The notes: generated by a model from the letters alone, not told the origin. 64,000 bases of DNA from Acanthornis magna (GCA_036785705.1 JAWUZG010000029.1:11671501-11735500); one strand, 5' to 3'. Counted from the stretch's first letter, positions 28,201 through 43,100 are shown. Program-made: numbers and translations.

Positions 28201-31147
28201 TGCCATCAAAGCCATTGCACATTTGCATAAAGCTGCAGGTGCTGTCATGAATGTAAACTGTGAATTGTACAAGGATGAAAGAAGATGAAATGCATGATTT
28301 TTTTATGCTTTCTGACAAGATTTTTACCCTTCTTTGAGTCACCAGCATCAAACTAATGGGATTATATTTTAAGCAAAAATTGTCACAATAATTAGAATTT
28401 ATAAAATGGAAAAATTCATGAAAAAAATTGCTCACCAGCTAAAAATAAAATATGCTTTGATGTAAACATTCTGTATAAGTAGGCTGTGGAGAAGTAAAGC
28501 ATTTTTCTGTTGAATTTGATCCCTTTGTAATAACTCTGTGGCTGTCAAATGTGCTGTCGAATGCACTTCATCACAGAATAAACATACTGTTTTGGGTATC
28601 TTCATTCTGAAAAAGCAGTGAAGCAACTGCAGCTTATGCTTTACTGTATCAAGGAACTCTAAATACAGATTTTTAGAATGCAGTGGAAGCTTCCAAAAAA
28701 ATTGTGCAATTCATAGAAACCTGGTTACCTTGGGACTTACTGGTGGCTTGCTTCTAATAAGCTACAAGTCCCATGGGGTTGAGTTACCTTCTCTCAGCCA
28801 TCAGAGTTAGCAGTTAAAGCATCTGCTGAATCTTCCGTTCCTGCTGTGTTTGGTTAATAGATACAGTGACAGAGACTGGGTCTTCTTCTTGGTGGCGATA
28901 CATGAAGCAAATCACTTCGAGCAGTTTAACTGAAGTCTTGGTTTACAGTACTGCAAAGCATTTGTCTTGCTGGTAGGTGGTTCCTTGGCAGTCTTGCAGT
29001 CCCACCTGGACCTTGGGAAAGCAACTTGAAATTCTTAAGTACACATAGCACTTGTGGTCATGTTCCCAGTGGTGCAATTGGCTGTCCTGGGGCATAAGCA
29101 TGAAATAAGGTTTCACTGGTAGATAGCCAAGTAATTGTTAGTGGAGAATAGAAAACTTTTGGTGATTTCTGCAAGAGTAACTTATAATGAAGAGGTAGGA
29201 AATCATGCAGAGAGCACACTGAGAATGTTCAAGATCAGCTACTCACCTTGATCACTTGATATCTTTAATGAGCTCTCACATGAAGTCATAAATCTAAGAA
29301 TGCAACTCATGCTTTTAAGTTCAGGGCTTGGGGTTTAGAAAACAAGGACCTGAAAATAAAACTGATCCTGGATTTTCAGCATGATGTAGTATCTAGAAGA
29401 GGTAGTATGATGCATTATTGAGAGGGGCAATATATGAATGAGAGAACAGTGGTCTCCACGAGAAGTTACAAATGAAGCTGGAAGAAAGCTTGGTTGGATT
29501 GGGCTTCTTGTCCATTTTTGTCATAGATATTTGAGTATGAATGGCAGAGGTCGAAAAGCTGGAGGAGGTTGGAAATATGCCATGTTCTCATTGTGCCACA
29601 GCAATGAATGGTGAAAAGCATCATTAAGGGTAACGATTCACTTCTGTTATCATGGGGAGGAGATGCTGGCAGTTTGAGGTTTTTTGTATTAATAAAGTCA
29701 TAGCAAGAACTGATGGAAGCAAGTTAGCTGTGAGTCATTTTTCTAACTGATTATCATATATTAGGATTTCTGGTTCATTTACAGGAAGGGATTTGGAAAT
29801 GAAGGTGAAAGATTTGTGTAGCTCAGTTGAGAGGAACCTGAGCTAGTTACTTATTTTTTTTACCTGAGCAATACCTTCCCCCATTCACATGGATTGCACA
29901 TTGTTGTTCCAGTTTTTTAACTCTTTGTTCCCGATACTTACATGCTTTAGTATTATTCTGGAGACTATTTCCATGGTTTGCAAACCATTCCAGTGGTTGC
30001 CAGTGGTCTCTTCTGACCCCCAGAAATATATTTGACATACATATGCTTGAGATATAAAAGAGGAAACCAAATGTGTTGGTTTTATGGTTTTTTTACCTGT
30101 CTCCCTTCTCATGTTGCAGCTAGTCATATACGTATAAGAAGAACGGGAAGCACTTGATTACTATTTTGTTCACAGAAGAAGAAATTTTGCTATCCAAGGG
30201 TAATTTTAAGCTATGTGCCATGGGCCATCTTTATAAAGATGCTAATGGTCAAGAGGTAATTGTTAACCCAAGTGTATAAGAAAAGTTCCAATATTTGTTC
30301 AGCCATTTAGAAATTTATGGACTTGAGAAGAGTTGGAACTTTTGCTAGTCCTGTAAGGGCTGACAAAAGGTCTTCCTTCACAAGACTGACAGAAGTATGT
30401 TGGTAAAAGTATGTGCTTATTTCTACCAACAAGAATGGCCGGCTCCATGTGTTTGAATGTGACTATGAAAACAGCTTGATAAATTGTTAACATTTTGAAA
30501 CAGTAACTTGCAGATAAACATGAGACACAAAATAGTGAGTTAAAAAACCAATATTCGGAAGAACTTGAAGCCTATGTGAAATACTTAGTGGGAGAATGGG
30601 GGTAAGGTACAAGAAGAACCTAGATACCAGAAATAGTTAACCTTTTGGATTCAGGATTATCCTGCTAAATAAATGTTTTCCTTTTTTTATCTTTTTAAAG
30701 CAAATTTCTAAAAATCGCTTGCTCTGAATTAGGCACCTAGATCATAACCACATTGTAATGCATTAAGTGACTGCAAGTTATTACTGCTGAAAAGGTTCTG
30801 TTATGTTGCTTGCCAGTTCACGTAATGGCCAAAGGGCAAAATCTCATCGGAAGTGCTTACTGAATGCGGGAAGATGCGTTTTATTTGGGATGTATCTTTT
30901 TGTTTCTGTAAAGGCAAATTAAATTTCACTTGTTTTCCCTTCTGTGTTGCATCGCGGTTTTGTTAGTCATATTTATAGCCTGTTGCATCCTTGGAAGCTG
31001 ATTTCCCAGCCTTTCTAGTAGGCAGTCCTTTCAGGTAAATTTGGGTTGAGCATGGGAAGGACAGAGAGTTTTGTTTGGGTGTAGACTTAAGGGGCTTTTG
31101 TTTGCTTCTTTTGGGGATTTGGGGGGAGTTGTTTTGGTTGGGGTTTT

Positions 31148-31191
<44 letters not shown>

Positions 31192-34100
31192 TTTTTACTT
31201 CTTGCCATATTTCTAGTGAAGATCAGAATATTTTAATGTGTCCAGAAAGGGTGCTAGAATTGTTTGGTTACAGTTGCTTTCTCTAATTCTGCTTTCACTG
31301 TAGTCAGCAGAGAAATTCTTGTTTTATTACAGTGGAAGCAACATGACTCCCCATAGTACAATATTAAATGTTCCATTTAGGGGTTTCTACCTACAGTTTC
31401 AATGCACTTGTTTTATTTGGTATTACAGCCTTTTAGATGTAGATGTTGCCATTACAGATGTTGCTGCCATTGTAGGTGTTGACTATTACATGGTCTAAGG
31501 CACAGCTGCATCCAGGATTGGTGCATTGGTGCAAACTCTTACATGTAATACCTCGATTACTGGTAGTGGTTAAGCAGTTTATACTCTTATAATCTGTACT
31601 GGCTGATTAAAGTTGGCATGGTGGATAAGGATATCTAGGAAGTTGGACACCTTTGGGAACAAGGCTATGCATAAATATCCTTAGCAAACTTGCCTTTCAC
31701 GAATTTCAGCTCTAAACTGTCTTCACATCCTTGCAGCTGTAAGGGGGACGAAGGCAAAGAGAGGAACAAACCCCAAATCTCTCAGGGCGTAATGCATCAG
31801 CAGTTCAGGGACTGCTTGGTATGGAGTGCCACAGCTGCCCAAGCCATCCAGGACAACACTGCTGGTTTTCCATCACAATATTTTAAAGCCAAAAGTCGTA
31901 TTTCCGTATGTTGAATTTCAGTGACAACTTGATTTTCAGGAGAAGTGATTGTTCTCGGTGTTTTTCACCTTAAATTCTCTAGCATATTAAGACCATCAGC
32001 AACCCTAATAGAAGGGAGAGGAAGAGGCAACCCTTTTTGTATACCAAAGTAGAATCTAATGCAAAAATCTTTCTTCAGCACTGTAGTAGGGAGCCTTTTG
32101 CAAGATTATGGTCAAAAAAGTGAAGGTCATTGAAAGGATATCCATTGTACATTGCAAAATCAGAGCCACCCTCTTGAGGGCTTCAGTAGGGTGCAGAAAA
32201 ACCTTCAGTTTAACTGGAATGATATGTATCTCTTGAGCAGGGTTATGAGATGGAAAGGCTTAAGCTTTAACTATGAGGTATGAAAGTTGTGCATTTCAGA
32301 AGCTTCTTTCTGTTGAAAAATTGGTAGGGAGGCCTCTCGGCTGCAACTGAGCCTGCCTTTAAAGTCTTGCAAACGCAGAGTAGAAAATTTGTGTCCTTTA
32401 TAACCAGATTCTTGAGGCACTGTGTTTACTGCGTAGTTCCTAAGCGTCTCATGCACTGACAACTGAAAAAGGCAAAATCTACAGGGTAGTGATGAAATCT
32501 TGTCAACAAGCATGTCCCTTCTGGATTGCATAAACCTGCCGTTGTGAGCTTAGTGTTCCTTGCATTGCTATCTCGAGACCATAGCTTGAGTATCCCCCTT
32601 TTCCTTGGCTGCCGCAGCCCGTCAGCCTGGCTGTAGCCAGCCCCTGCTCGCAGCGCGGCTTAGCTCATCTGTCCAAGAGGGTGGAGTTTGCAGAGCGAGC
32701 TACTGAGAGCCTAGACAGCCGGCAGGAGCTCTGGTTGCAGTGTTTCATCGGCTGCTAATCCGTTTACAGTGTAGCTAATGAGATTGCTCTGCTCGGTGCT
32801 GCAGACACTCAGTGCTGCGCCACTGTAATCGAGATGGCTGATAGTGTGCATGAGCCAGCTCGTGTAGGAAATCGAGACACCTATTGCAGTGGAGACAACT
32901 TGTCACTACTTTCTGTTCCGTAACTCTCTTGCATTAACCGAGAACATGTATCTCAAGACAGGTTTGGACATTTTCTGAGTTCAGTCTCTAAATGAACATA
33001 ATATTTGTTGGGGTTAAAGTGATTAGTGCTTTAGTTAAGTTTTTCCTTTCAAGTATGGGCTCAGTGCAGCTCATTCTCCTTTTTCAGTGAAAGTATATAG
33101 TCTGCCCTCAAATTTGTTAGCTTAAAAGCAAATTTCTCTGTGACTGTTTCTGTTCAGGTCAGTGTACTAACAGACCACATATGAAACTTAAAGCAGCATT
33201 TTTTTATACCTTTTTCCTTCGTTCTCATGCCAGTGTGAATTGTTGTGTTGAAGTAGTTTCTTTACAATAAAAAAATAAGGAAAATACTTTTCTTTTAAAA
33301 TACTATGATAAGTAGTTGACCTGAAATTCTTGCCCTTGTCTCTGTAGAGCTGTAAATGGAGGGCAATCTTTGCTGTGGGATGTTTAACTATTTGCTTGGA
33401 TTGTCATAGCAGTAGTGTCTCCAGATTCTTCAGCAAGGCTGACTTATTGTTGCTCATGAACAAATTACCAAAAAACCCAAATAAAATTCAGCCCCCTTCT
33501 GTGCCCCAACAACAACAAAATTCCCAGGCAAACCACATAGTTTGAAACTACATTTTATCTCTTGTGGCTTTAGTAGTTATAGCAAACTAATGTCAGCCTT
33601 TCTCCCTTCCTCCCACTCCCACCCCACTTCTTTTTTCCCCTCCCTTATAATAAAGACTCTCAAATAAATAATACTTGAAATACAGGAGATAACTTAATCT
33701 GCTTTGGCATTATGATAAGAAGTTATACCAGGAAGACAGCTTGTGTATAGAATTTAATGTAATATTATCTTTATCCGTTGTAATGGGTACAATGGAGAAA
33801 AGTGCTGAATGCACTCAATATGATCAGAAAAATTAATGTCTATAGAATCCAACATGACAGTTGGATTTGAAAGGTTTTCCTTTAAATTGGCAAAGATGAT
33901 AGATTCTCAAAGTCTTAGAGTGCAGTGCACATTTTCAGGTACTATATTTCAAGAGTGTTTGAAATGTAGATCTAAATGTTTGTATTTGATGTGATACTCC
34001 TGGTTTTACTGAAACTGTTCTGTTTTCTTCTAGGTGAATCTGGACTGGGAAAATCGACATTAATCAACTCATTATTCTTAACAGAATTGTATTCCCCAGA

Positions 34101-37100
34101 GTATCCAGGTCCTTCACACAGAATTAAAAAGACTGTACAGGTATGTCTGGGGAGAAAAAGCTGCAGCCTGAACATTGTAACTTGCAATTTAGTAATGTAA
34201 GGTGATATACAGTTGTCACATAAGCACCTGAGTTTTAAGATACATTCAGTCATGATATGAACCACTAAGAAATATTCAGTGTGTCTTTCAGTGTATCTTA
34301 GCTATACAAAACTTTCAGGTTCTCAAACCTGTAGCCTGTTGAAATGTGTTTTGACTGTAGGTTAGAAAACACATATGCATGCAGAACTTTTTGAAATTGT
34401 AGTGTTAATTATCAGTTAAAATGATAAGTCTGTAGAAATACATATATGTGCAGTAAAACCCCTGGCTGTTTAAGGCAGACTTTTAGAGAACAATTATTAA
34501 AGGATTTGATGGAAGTGCAGGGACCTGGGGTATAAAAGTATCTGTGAGTCTTCTGCAGATTGTATCCTTTGTGATGCCTTATTTACCTGTTACAGGTTGT
34601 CTGAAACATCAGGGATTGGGGTGAACCTGTCTGTCTTTAAGCACTAGACTAGCATAGGCAAAGATGATGTTCCTGCAAGTATATGATGCAAATAAAATAT
34701 TTAGTTGAAGACTGGAAAACTGAAGTTGATCCATTTCTTTTGTGTAATAACTTGCTACTGATCAATTATATTTTCTCTCGAGAAAAGGAGCATGTTTTCT
34801 GTGTTATAAAAAGATTATTAAAAATAACAATTACCTAATGCTAAGAGGTAATAATGTTATGGGTCATTTAGGAAACCATTCTGTTTGTGGGGTATTTTCT
34901 GCCTTCACAGCTGAGCAGCTGAATAAAGATACATAAGCTCTGCTTGTCTCTCTTGATGTGCACTTGTTTCAGGCTTTGGGGAAGATAGCTTGTGATAATC
35001 TAACTTTGTACAGGTGAGGGCTGAGGTGCTGACCATTGTTGCTATTGTCCAACAGAATTCCTCCAGCTGCAAAATTCAACTATGGCTGAAGTGACTGGAC
35101 AATTGCAGAATTGTCATAAAGTGATTAAGCCATGTGTTGAGTTAGGAGGGTATGCAAGGTGCTAAACAAATTGTGAAACAGAGTTCTTTTTTACTCATTG
35201 GGATTAAGTAATAAAGCTCCAGTACCATGAACCACTGGCCTTATTGCTTTCTGAGACCTCTGGGCTTTTTTGTTTGGGATTTTGGGTAAAATGTTTTTTA
35301 ATCCAATGTCAGAACACAGAATAATTACCACAATGTAAGGAAAAAGTTATTTATGTCCATATTGAGAAGTTTAAATGGCATTGCTTGTCAGTCAGCTCAA
35401 CATTAAAGCTTGAATACTATTGCAAAATGAATTCATTGCAGAATATCAGTTTTTTAATTTGAAGGAAAGCTTTTGAACATTTGGAGTTCGTTTAACAATA
35501 TATTAATATTTTCTAAACTTTTACATTTGTCTTTTAGGCTATTTTATCAGTTTAATGCAAAACCATAGTGACTGTCAAAATGGCCTAGAAAGCTTGTTAG
35601 CAGGGGCATCACTCCATTATTTGAATTAGAAGGGTTTACCTGTTTCAAAGAGATTTTAAGTGGGATGGAAGAGGTGTGCAAAGAGTTAAACTCTCATATA
35701 ATGTACTTGCTACTAAACTAAACAGTGAGTGTTGGAAAACCAAGTAGAAGGGTGACTTTTTTTTATTGGATGAGAGATGTAGCATGATTTCATTACTGCT
35801 GATTACGTTTTGGTTTAGCAGAAGGTAAACCAATTCAGGCTGTGTTCATTGAATTTTAGTTTGTATAATAGTGGGATGGATTCCCTGTCATTGGAAGATT
35901 TTTTTCAATTGGGAAAAATCATTGGAAGAATTTGTACCCAAGCTAACAAGAAAAAAACCCCAAACCAAGACATCTTTCAAAGATAAGTCACTCCCACCCT
36001 AGTTACAGATGCATCAGTGTAAGAAAAAATAATATGAAACCGTGTGGAATTTCTGGAATTTAAGTACTTTCATCTGTGTGGTGGCAAGATTGGATGATCT
36101 GTTCATTCTGACCATCACGGAGGTTTGATTTGCTTTGATTTACTGGTTGAAGGAAAGGCACCATACTTTTCAGAAAGCCTCAGTTAATGGGTTTGGTTTT
36201 TTTTCCATGTAAAGCTGGAGGCGGGGGGGAAAAGGTCTTGAACAGAGCTCAGGCTGAAAAGCCATTGCATTTTTTTCCTGCTTCTACTGTGTGGGCTAAA
36301 GCTTGAGGCCAAGAGCTCACCAAAATTATTTTCAATAGTTAATTGGAGACTAAAATTACTTAGGAAATAATATGGTGGGAATGAAATAGATTTAAAGACC
36401 ATCTTCCCCTTTAGAAACCACTGTTTACTTTATCTAGTAAGTACCTTTTTTTTGGTATACTTGCAATGCAACTTTGTTTTCAGCTCCTTGGGATGAATGA
36501 AAACTCACTTGGTGTAACATTTTAAGAAAGAAACTGAAACTATCTTATTTCACTGTCAGTGCAAGTGAGGATAAAATTGTTTCCCCCAGCAAGCTTGAAA
36601 ACTGTGTGTGCTGGCAATTATGTGTATGATGTGGAGGTGTTTCCAGTCAAATATTCAAATAAAGAATAAGCAGTGGGAGCTGCTGTTTGGATCCACTGGA
36701 TTTGTACCCTTTGCCAGTGAAAACGTGTTTGAGTTGAGGATTGAAAGGGTTTTGTAGGGTAGAGATGAGAAAAATTGCCAGAGCATCATCAAACCTTGGT
36801 TGTAATAATAACCTCCTCTTATATGGTGGGAACAACTTATTGATTAGGAATTGTATCAGATGCTCTCACATAGATAAACTATGGTTTGGGCTTGAAAACT
36901 TGCAGTTTGGAGCTGTTTTGTGAGGCAGGTCCTTTGTATTAGTCTCATGGAAAACGCAAAAAACAGTTTATAGTGATTTGATGTCAGATGAATTCAAAGG
37001 AAGCATATTCAGAAATGAGGGGGTATTAAATGTGTTTTCTCTGATCATTATCTGACTGCCTTAAGTGCAGTAAGTATGGCAAAGGCATCTTTAATCCAAT

Positions 37101-40100
37101 AAAAAGCAGTCGAGCTGTAACAAGCATCAAGTCCCGGCTGCTGTGTAGTAACTGGCAAGGAGACCCGTGTGACCCAGTTGACTGGAGTGCATGGGAAAAT
37201 GGCTCTTTGGAGGAGACTTTTCTTAAAAAGCTTTAAATTCCAAGACTTGAACTAATGTTTTCCATGAATCCCTTGGGAATACTTGTAAATCAGATGATAG
37301 GATACAGTTGGATGCTTAACTATGAATGACACTAGTTTACAGTGATTTTCTGGATCTTTTCCAGATGTTGCTACTTTCTCTGCCTTTGTCCATGTATGGA
37401 CACATCCATTTAGACTAAAAAAATGCAACTTTGCAGAGGCATTGTGGCAGGGTCTTCATGTCCTATTTCCTACCGGTAGAATCTACTGCTTGCCAGTGTG
37501 GTGGATGTGGTCTGATTATCCACAGCACAAGCACAGGTTCAATTCATCAGCTAATGTTTCTTGTTCTGTAGGTTTGTGAAAACCCTGCTCTGATAGCAAG
37601 ATAACTACATGAATTTATGAAAAGTAAGAAAAAAATTTAAATCCTCACCACCCAGTCATGTATTAGCACTGTCTGCAGATATTCAGTTGCTGCAGACCAT
37701 TTATCAGAAGGTGACTTCACAAATTCAGTCACGCTTAGATTTTACAAGCATACAGAATCCGTGAAAATGTTTGGCGTGACATTTCTGAGGATCTCCTAAC
37801 CTTTTTTTCCCTTTGTTATAAACATATGTTCAAGATAATGTTTTATTAATTGCTTCTTTTGTAAAAGCATTCCACCATGAGCCCATAATAGTTTAATCGT
37901 TCTTGCTGGGAATTTTTGTGCTGGAGAATAAAGATGATACCTTGTAGCTCTTGGCTAGAGTACATCTCTTAACAGTATCATCTCTAGTATTTTGCAAGTA
38001 TTGTAAGTTTCTTAAACTCGAGGAGAGCTTGGTAATAGGAGGGCTGTGTGGTTACTATATGTGAGACAGCAAAAAGAATGCAAGGAATCAGAAGTTAATC
38101 TCTTGTGTGCTAAAGCCTGTGAGTAGTAAACTCTTGGCTGAGTTGACTGTGCCTGGGGATTACTGTCTTGAGTTCTGGTATCAATTGTGTACAATAAAAT
38201 TTGTTTATAGAACTCTTGAGTATGAGGGGGAATACACTCACGACAATCAAAATGCAAATTTCTAAAGCACTACATTTATTCCTAGGTTCTCATGGCTTTC
38301 AGCTGCACACTTTTGGAGGGATGAGAGTTGTATAGTTCGTGAAAGAGTAACTTGGTGGTGTCTTAGGCTGGTGTGTGTATAGTTTTGTTTGTTTGGTTGG
38401 TTTTTTTTAGTTCCTGCTTTTTTTACCCCTTTCTAACCTTGCAGTTAGGCATGTTCAAGTAGGAGTTTGAATTGGGTGCTCTTGAAGTCGAGCCCAGCCT
38501 GGATAGTTCTGTGAGTAGCATCCTGGTAGCTGTTAACTCTCTGAGAACTAGCAGTGGATGGGTTTGATCTGACTTGGGTAGGATCCCTACTGATGAGTAG
38601 ATAAAAATATCATCCTGCATACTCAGAGGTTAAATAGAAAGCTTTCTTTGTAGGTAGTTGCTGGATTCTGTATATTCTCTTCTGAATTGGAATCAGTGTT
38701 TGCTTGTGCAAGAGGGATTTAGTTTGACTTTCTGCAGAGTATTAATTTATCTTGTAGATTTACATTGCATCACATAAGCAGTGATTGCAGGGTGTTTGCA
38801 ACAATGTTCAGGTGTGGCTGTGAGAGTCTGTTTCACTTATATAACAATTAGGGATGTGCAAGAGCTTAAGAAGCATTAATACGATATTTCTCAAATCTTG
38901 AACTGGTCAAGAGACCACCCCAGATGGGGTTTATCATAAACAGAACTTTCCTTTCTCTCCCCAGTTGGGGTTTGCAAAGCCTAAGGAATGTTAAGCAATG
39001 AGCAACAAGGTGGCATCACCTTGAGTCTGCCAACTCTCGTGTGGTTCTGGATAAATGGTTTGCATGGTTGCTTTCTTGAATCTGTATCTAGAAAACAGTG
39101 TCACTAGTGATTTAATAGGAATTGTTTTAATATCAGGGAAAAAAATGGTGATTAAATGTCTGAGTAATAGGAAAGAAGCAAACATGAGTTTGTCATTTTG
39201 TACTGCTGTGCATGTCACTGATAGGACAGTGGTATGCAGGCAGATGGACCTGACGTTGGCAGTATCAATAATTACTGAGATATTAGTAGGAAGAAGGGGG
39301 TAGCAGTCCATGTGCTGCTTAGCCTAGATCTTCTCTGTCATGACATGCATAATCTGTTTGATGACATGCTTGCTGCAAGATGCCTGAGCTGTACTTCAGA
39401 TGGGTGATCAGAACTGGAGGCAGGAATTCCCACGCCCAGATCTTGCATCATTCCTTGTGCTGATGCAGTTGCCTTCTGAGACGGCTTTCCATCTCAGTGA
39501 CCTGAGCTAACAGGAACCCAATCCATTACAGTCACATAAGGTCTAGCTCAGCAGATTGCAGCCACATTGTATTACTTTCCAATATAATTCTGTTTGTAAC
39601 AGAAAACCATCACTTTGTGATTCCATTCCCAACCATTAAGCTAGCGGAAGAATAAATGTATTCTTAAAAATACATTAACAGGACTAGGAATGTCTAAGGT
39701 GCTTGAGGGGAGGAATAGTTTTGGAAAGTGTAATTTTCTTTGAAGTGACCAAAGTTTGCAACTTCATCAAGTTTAATGCCTGGTTAAGGTTTTTGCTGTT
39801 TAATCAGGAATTAAAATATTAAGATATCCCATATACTTAGGAGGGTTCTTTTATCACTGGCTCTATTTAAATAATGACCTTTTTCTTGAAAAAATTATTA
39901 ATTATTATAAAATTACTGGGATTTCATAAGCAAAAAACAGACACAGTGTATGTCTGAAGCAGAAAAGTCAGCAATTCTGTGTCAGACTTCTTATTTATTG
40001 AATACTTTTCCCAGTTTTTAAGATAGGTGGTTAAATTGATAAAAATTTAATCTTACCTTATTCATTTTATAGGTTGAGCAGTCAAAAGTTTTAATCAAAG

Positions 40101-43100
40101 AAGGTGGTGTTCAATTACTACTTACGATAGTTGACACACCAGGATTTGGAGATGCTGTGGATAATAGTAATTGGTAAGGCATTCTTTGTATATTCTCTCA
40201 TGGTAATTCTGAATTGCATTTTATGTGGGTATGTGAGATATACCTTGTGACATATTTTAAAATGCAGGCTTCAATAGTCAGTTAAAGTATTAACACTTTT
40301 AAACTTCTCATTTAGCTAAAAGCTTCTAACTACTGTAATTCCAAGTATCTTTGTGACTCGATTGAAATGCTGTCAGCTTTTTCCCTTAAACTGAATGGTG
40401 CATTTGGCTCTTTATCCACAAATGCAGTGTGCAGAACCATCTTCTGTGCTGTCACAAGATGTGATCAGTGAAGCATATTCCTGTGGCTACTGTTCTTAAG
40501 TATTCTGTTTAATGCTTTTACAATGAAGGTGATTGTGTTTGAAAGGTTTTTTCAGTGGACTCATACATTGTATCTTCAGAACTATGTAACTCAATTTTAA
40601 GTTGAGGAGCTGGTCTCTAAAACTGCAGTGTTGAAGTATCTTAATTTAAAAAAATGAAGGGAAAAGCAAAACAAAAAAAAAACCCAAGCTGTGAGGAAAT
40701 TGTGAACATCTATTTCTTAGCAAAACCAGATTTCTTTGCATAAATAATGTAAATTACAGGTTTTTATTCATGTAATCTCTGCAGCTGGCAGCCAGTTATT
40801 GACTACATTGACAGTAAATTTGAGGACTACCTGAATGCAGAATCTCGAGTGAACAGACGCCAGATGCCAGATAATAGAGTGCAGTGTTGTTTATACTTCA
40901 TTGCTCCTTCAGGACATGGGTTTGTATCAGTGTATTTTATGTTTTCTTTCTCTGTCTCTTATCTCAGATTGACAATTTTGGATATTTATCTAAGTTCCAA
41001 ATAGGATTTTCTTAGTGGCCTGCAGATCATGCTTAATTTCAAAGATGAGTTTACTTTGGCTTGTCAAACATTAGCAGGCAAAACACCAGAAAAAACGTGA
41101 TTGCACATTAATTGCATAACAAGAAAAATAGAATTCCAGCAATTAAAAGTACAAAGACATTCACAAGTGCCAGGTCTGTTTGTGATCTATATGTCTTTAG
41201 ATCTCAGTAAAAGGAATAACTGGTTCACATGTCAAGCAACAGGATTTTTACTTTCCATTCTTCCTCTCTTTAATGCAAAATTGAAGATGGGAAGTTTCAT
41301 GCATCTTTGTAAGCATGCTTTAATTCACTTGGCATGTAGTATTTTGTCTAGTGACAATTCCAGTGTAGGCATTGCGGATTTTTTTCAGTTATTATGTTAT
41401 CTTCCACCCCTGCTTAGTTTTTAACTTGATCAGACTTCTATCTAGTGGTAGAGAGGGAGAACTGCATTTCCAGGGTGTATTAGGTACAGATTGACTATCT
41501 GAAACTGGTTGCTTAACATATTATCATGGTATTATAACCGATTACATTTGTCAGGGGCTCTTTGAGTTAGGCCTTCAAAACCAGGAGACAAAGATAAGTA
41601 TAAGGCTATTCTATTGTATAGGTCAAAAGTAGTAAAACTTGTTGAAGGGAGTGGTAAAGGAATTTGAAGAGTATTCCTCAGGCAATAAAAAATGCCAGCT
41701 ATTGCACTTAACTTCGGTAGTTAGCATTGGAATGGGTCTGATGATTTTGAACTGTACAGATACTTCCAAATATGGAAAGAAATATCAGAGGGTGGAGTTC
41801 TTCTTATGTTGACTGGCCTTTATTAAGTATTTTGTTGTTGTTCAGCGTGCATGTTTGTAGTGCCAGTTTTGTTCAATATGCGTGTCAGTTTTAAATGCAA
41901 ACACTTGAATTCTTGACATATTGTTTTACTAGTGTGCAAAATCCAAAATCTAATTTAAATAAAGGGAAGAGGATTCCTCATGTTAGTCAATCTCTTTTGA
42001 GCTAATTTTCATATTCTTCAAAAAATATGTCTTCCCTCCATATGTCCTTAGCTGTTAGAACTTCCTAAATCAGTGGGAGGTACAAATTGTTTGTAAGGAA
42101 AAAGAAAGGTAATGTTTCTCATAAATTGTTTTGTTCACTAAATTTGTAAGGCTAAAAGCTGTAAAAGTATATTCCTTGTCCCATTATTTCATGTTATTTT
42201 TAGGGGAGAAGAAGATATTTGCATTATGTTTTTCAATTGCTGGAATAAATGCTTAGAATTGTCATCTGAGTAAGGAAATTAATGAAGAAAATTGGTGCTG
42301 CTTTTAGCATTCATTTCCTCTTTTAAGATGCTGCCCTCTCTGAAAGGACAGAGCTCACTTCCTACCTGGTTTTTGTGGTGATGCAGTCTTTGCTCCTGTT
42401 TCCTGTGCAGACAGCAGCACATCTAACCCACCAAGTAGTGTCCTCTTCACTCTTAATGCATGATTATATTTACATTGAATTAAGCATTTGTAGGTGAACT
42501 TCTACTTGTCCTTTTAATACATTTGTAAAAGCCTGCTTTAGAAATTTAGAAATTAAAAAGAACCCAGCAGTTTAAGTCCTTCCATTTAATACATCCCACT
42601 GTTTTTAGCTAGTATTCCTATAAACACCTGAACTGATTGAATTGGTTTCTGTGGGATCAGGGTGAGAGAGGGGAGGGGCAGGAGGAGCCTTCCAGGTGAG
42701 TAAATGGGGTGATGATGGAATTCACCATCTTTCTGCAATTCTGGAATCTTTATATAAAGCTTTCCTGCTTCAGTCTCCACTGTAAACTCTCGAGGCCTTA
42801 GGTGAGCACTGTTGTTTTGAACAGCTCTGCTTTGTCAGCTGCCCTTCAACCCAGTGTTGCTGCCTTAGACAGCTTTTTGAAGCAAGTAGAAGGAAAGCAT
42901 GTTAAGGTGAATGGATAACCAAAAAAGTGCTTATAATATAGATGTGCTCTAATGTTAGCTATTTAATGAAAACATGTTGAGAACTGGTGAAATTCAGTGA
43001 CAGGTAGAAAATGTTAAAATGAAGTATGTGTTCTTGAACATTTTCTTCATTCTTTTTTGTATGGTTTTCAGAAATTTCAGTACCAAATGAATCTGGTTTT

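Larger units (their letters stand above)
1213..34033 (+). other. SEPTIN7: 32.8 kb intron of SEPTIN7
   Basis: Runs from donor gtaagt to acceptor tctag. It is AT-rich, with no recognisable second gene on either strand. It holds one CR1 remnant (12780-12850), homopolymer and low-complexity tracts (G9 at 3531, T15 at 7439, TG repeat at 12123, T18 at 22100, A/C-rich at 22581, T16 at 24480, T37 at 31150), a GC-richer patch at 32570-32880, and perfect short inverted repeats at 10918, 15817 and 26943. The longest frames (141 codons at 10969-11394 and at 15314-15739, both minus; 124 codons at 19744-20118 minus) have no domain signature and look like chance. Long early introns often carry regulatory elements. 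Confidence 0.9.

Noticed and set aside
31150..31186. T37 run as the tail of an antisense retrocopy or SINE
   Set aside because: The sequence on the downstream side does not resemble any coding sequence or SINE body I know, and CR1 machinery rarely makes poly(A)-tailed retrocopies in birds.
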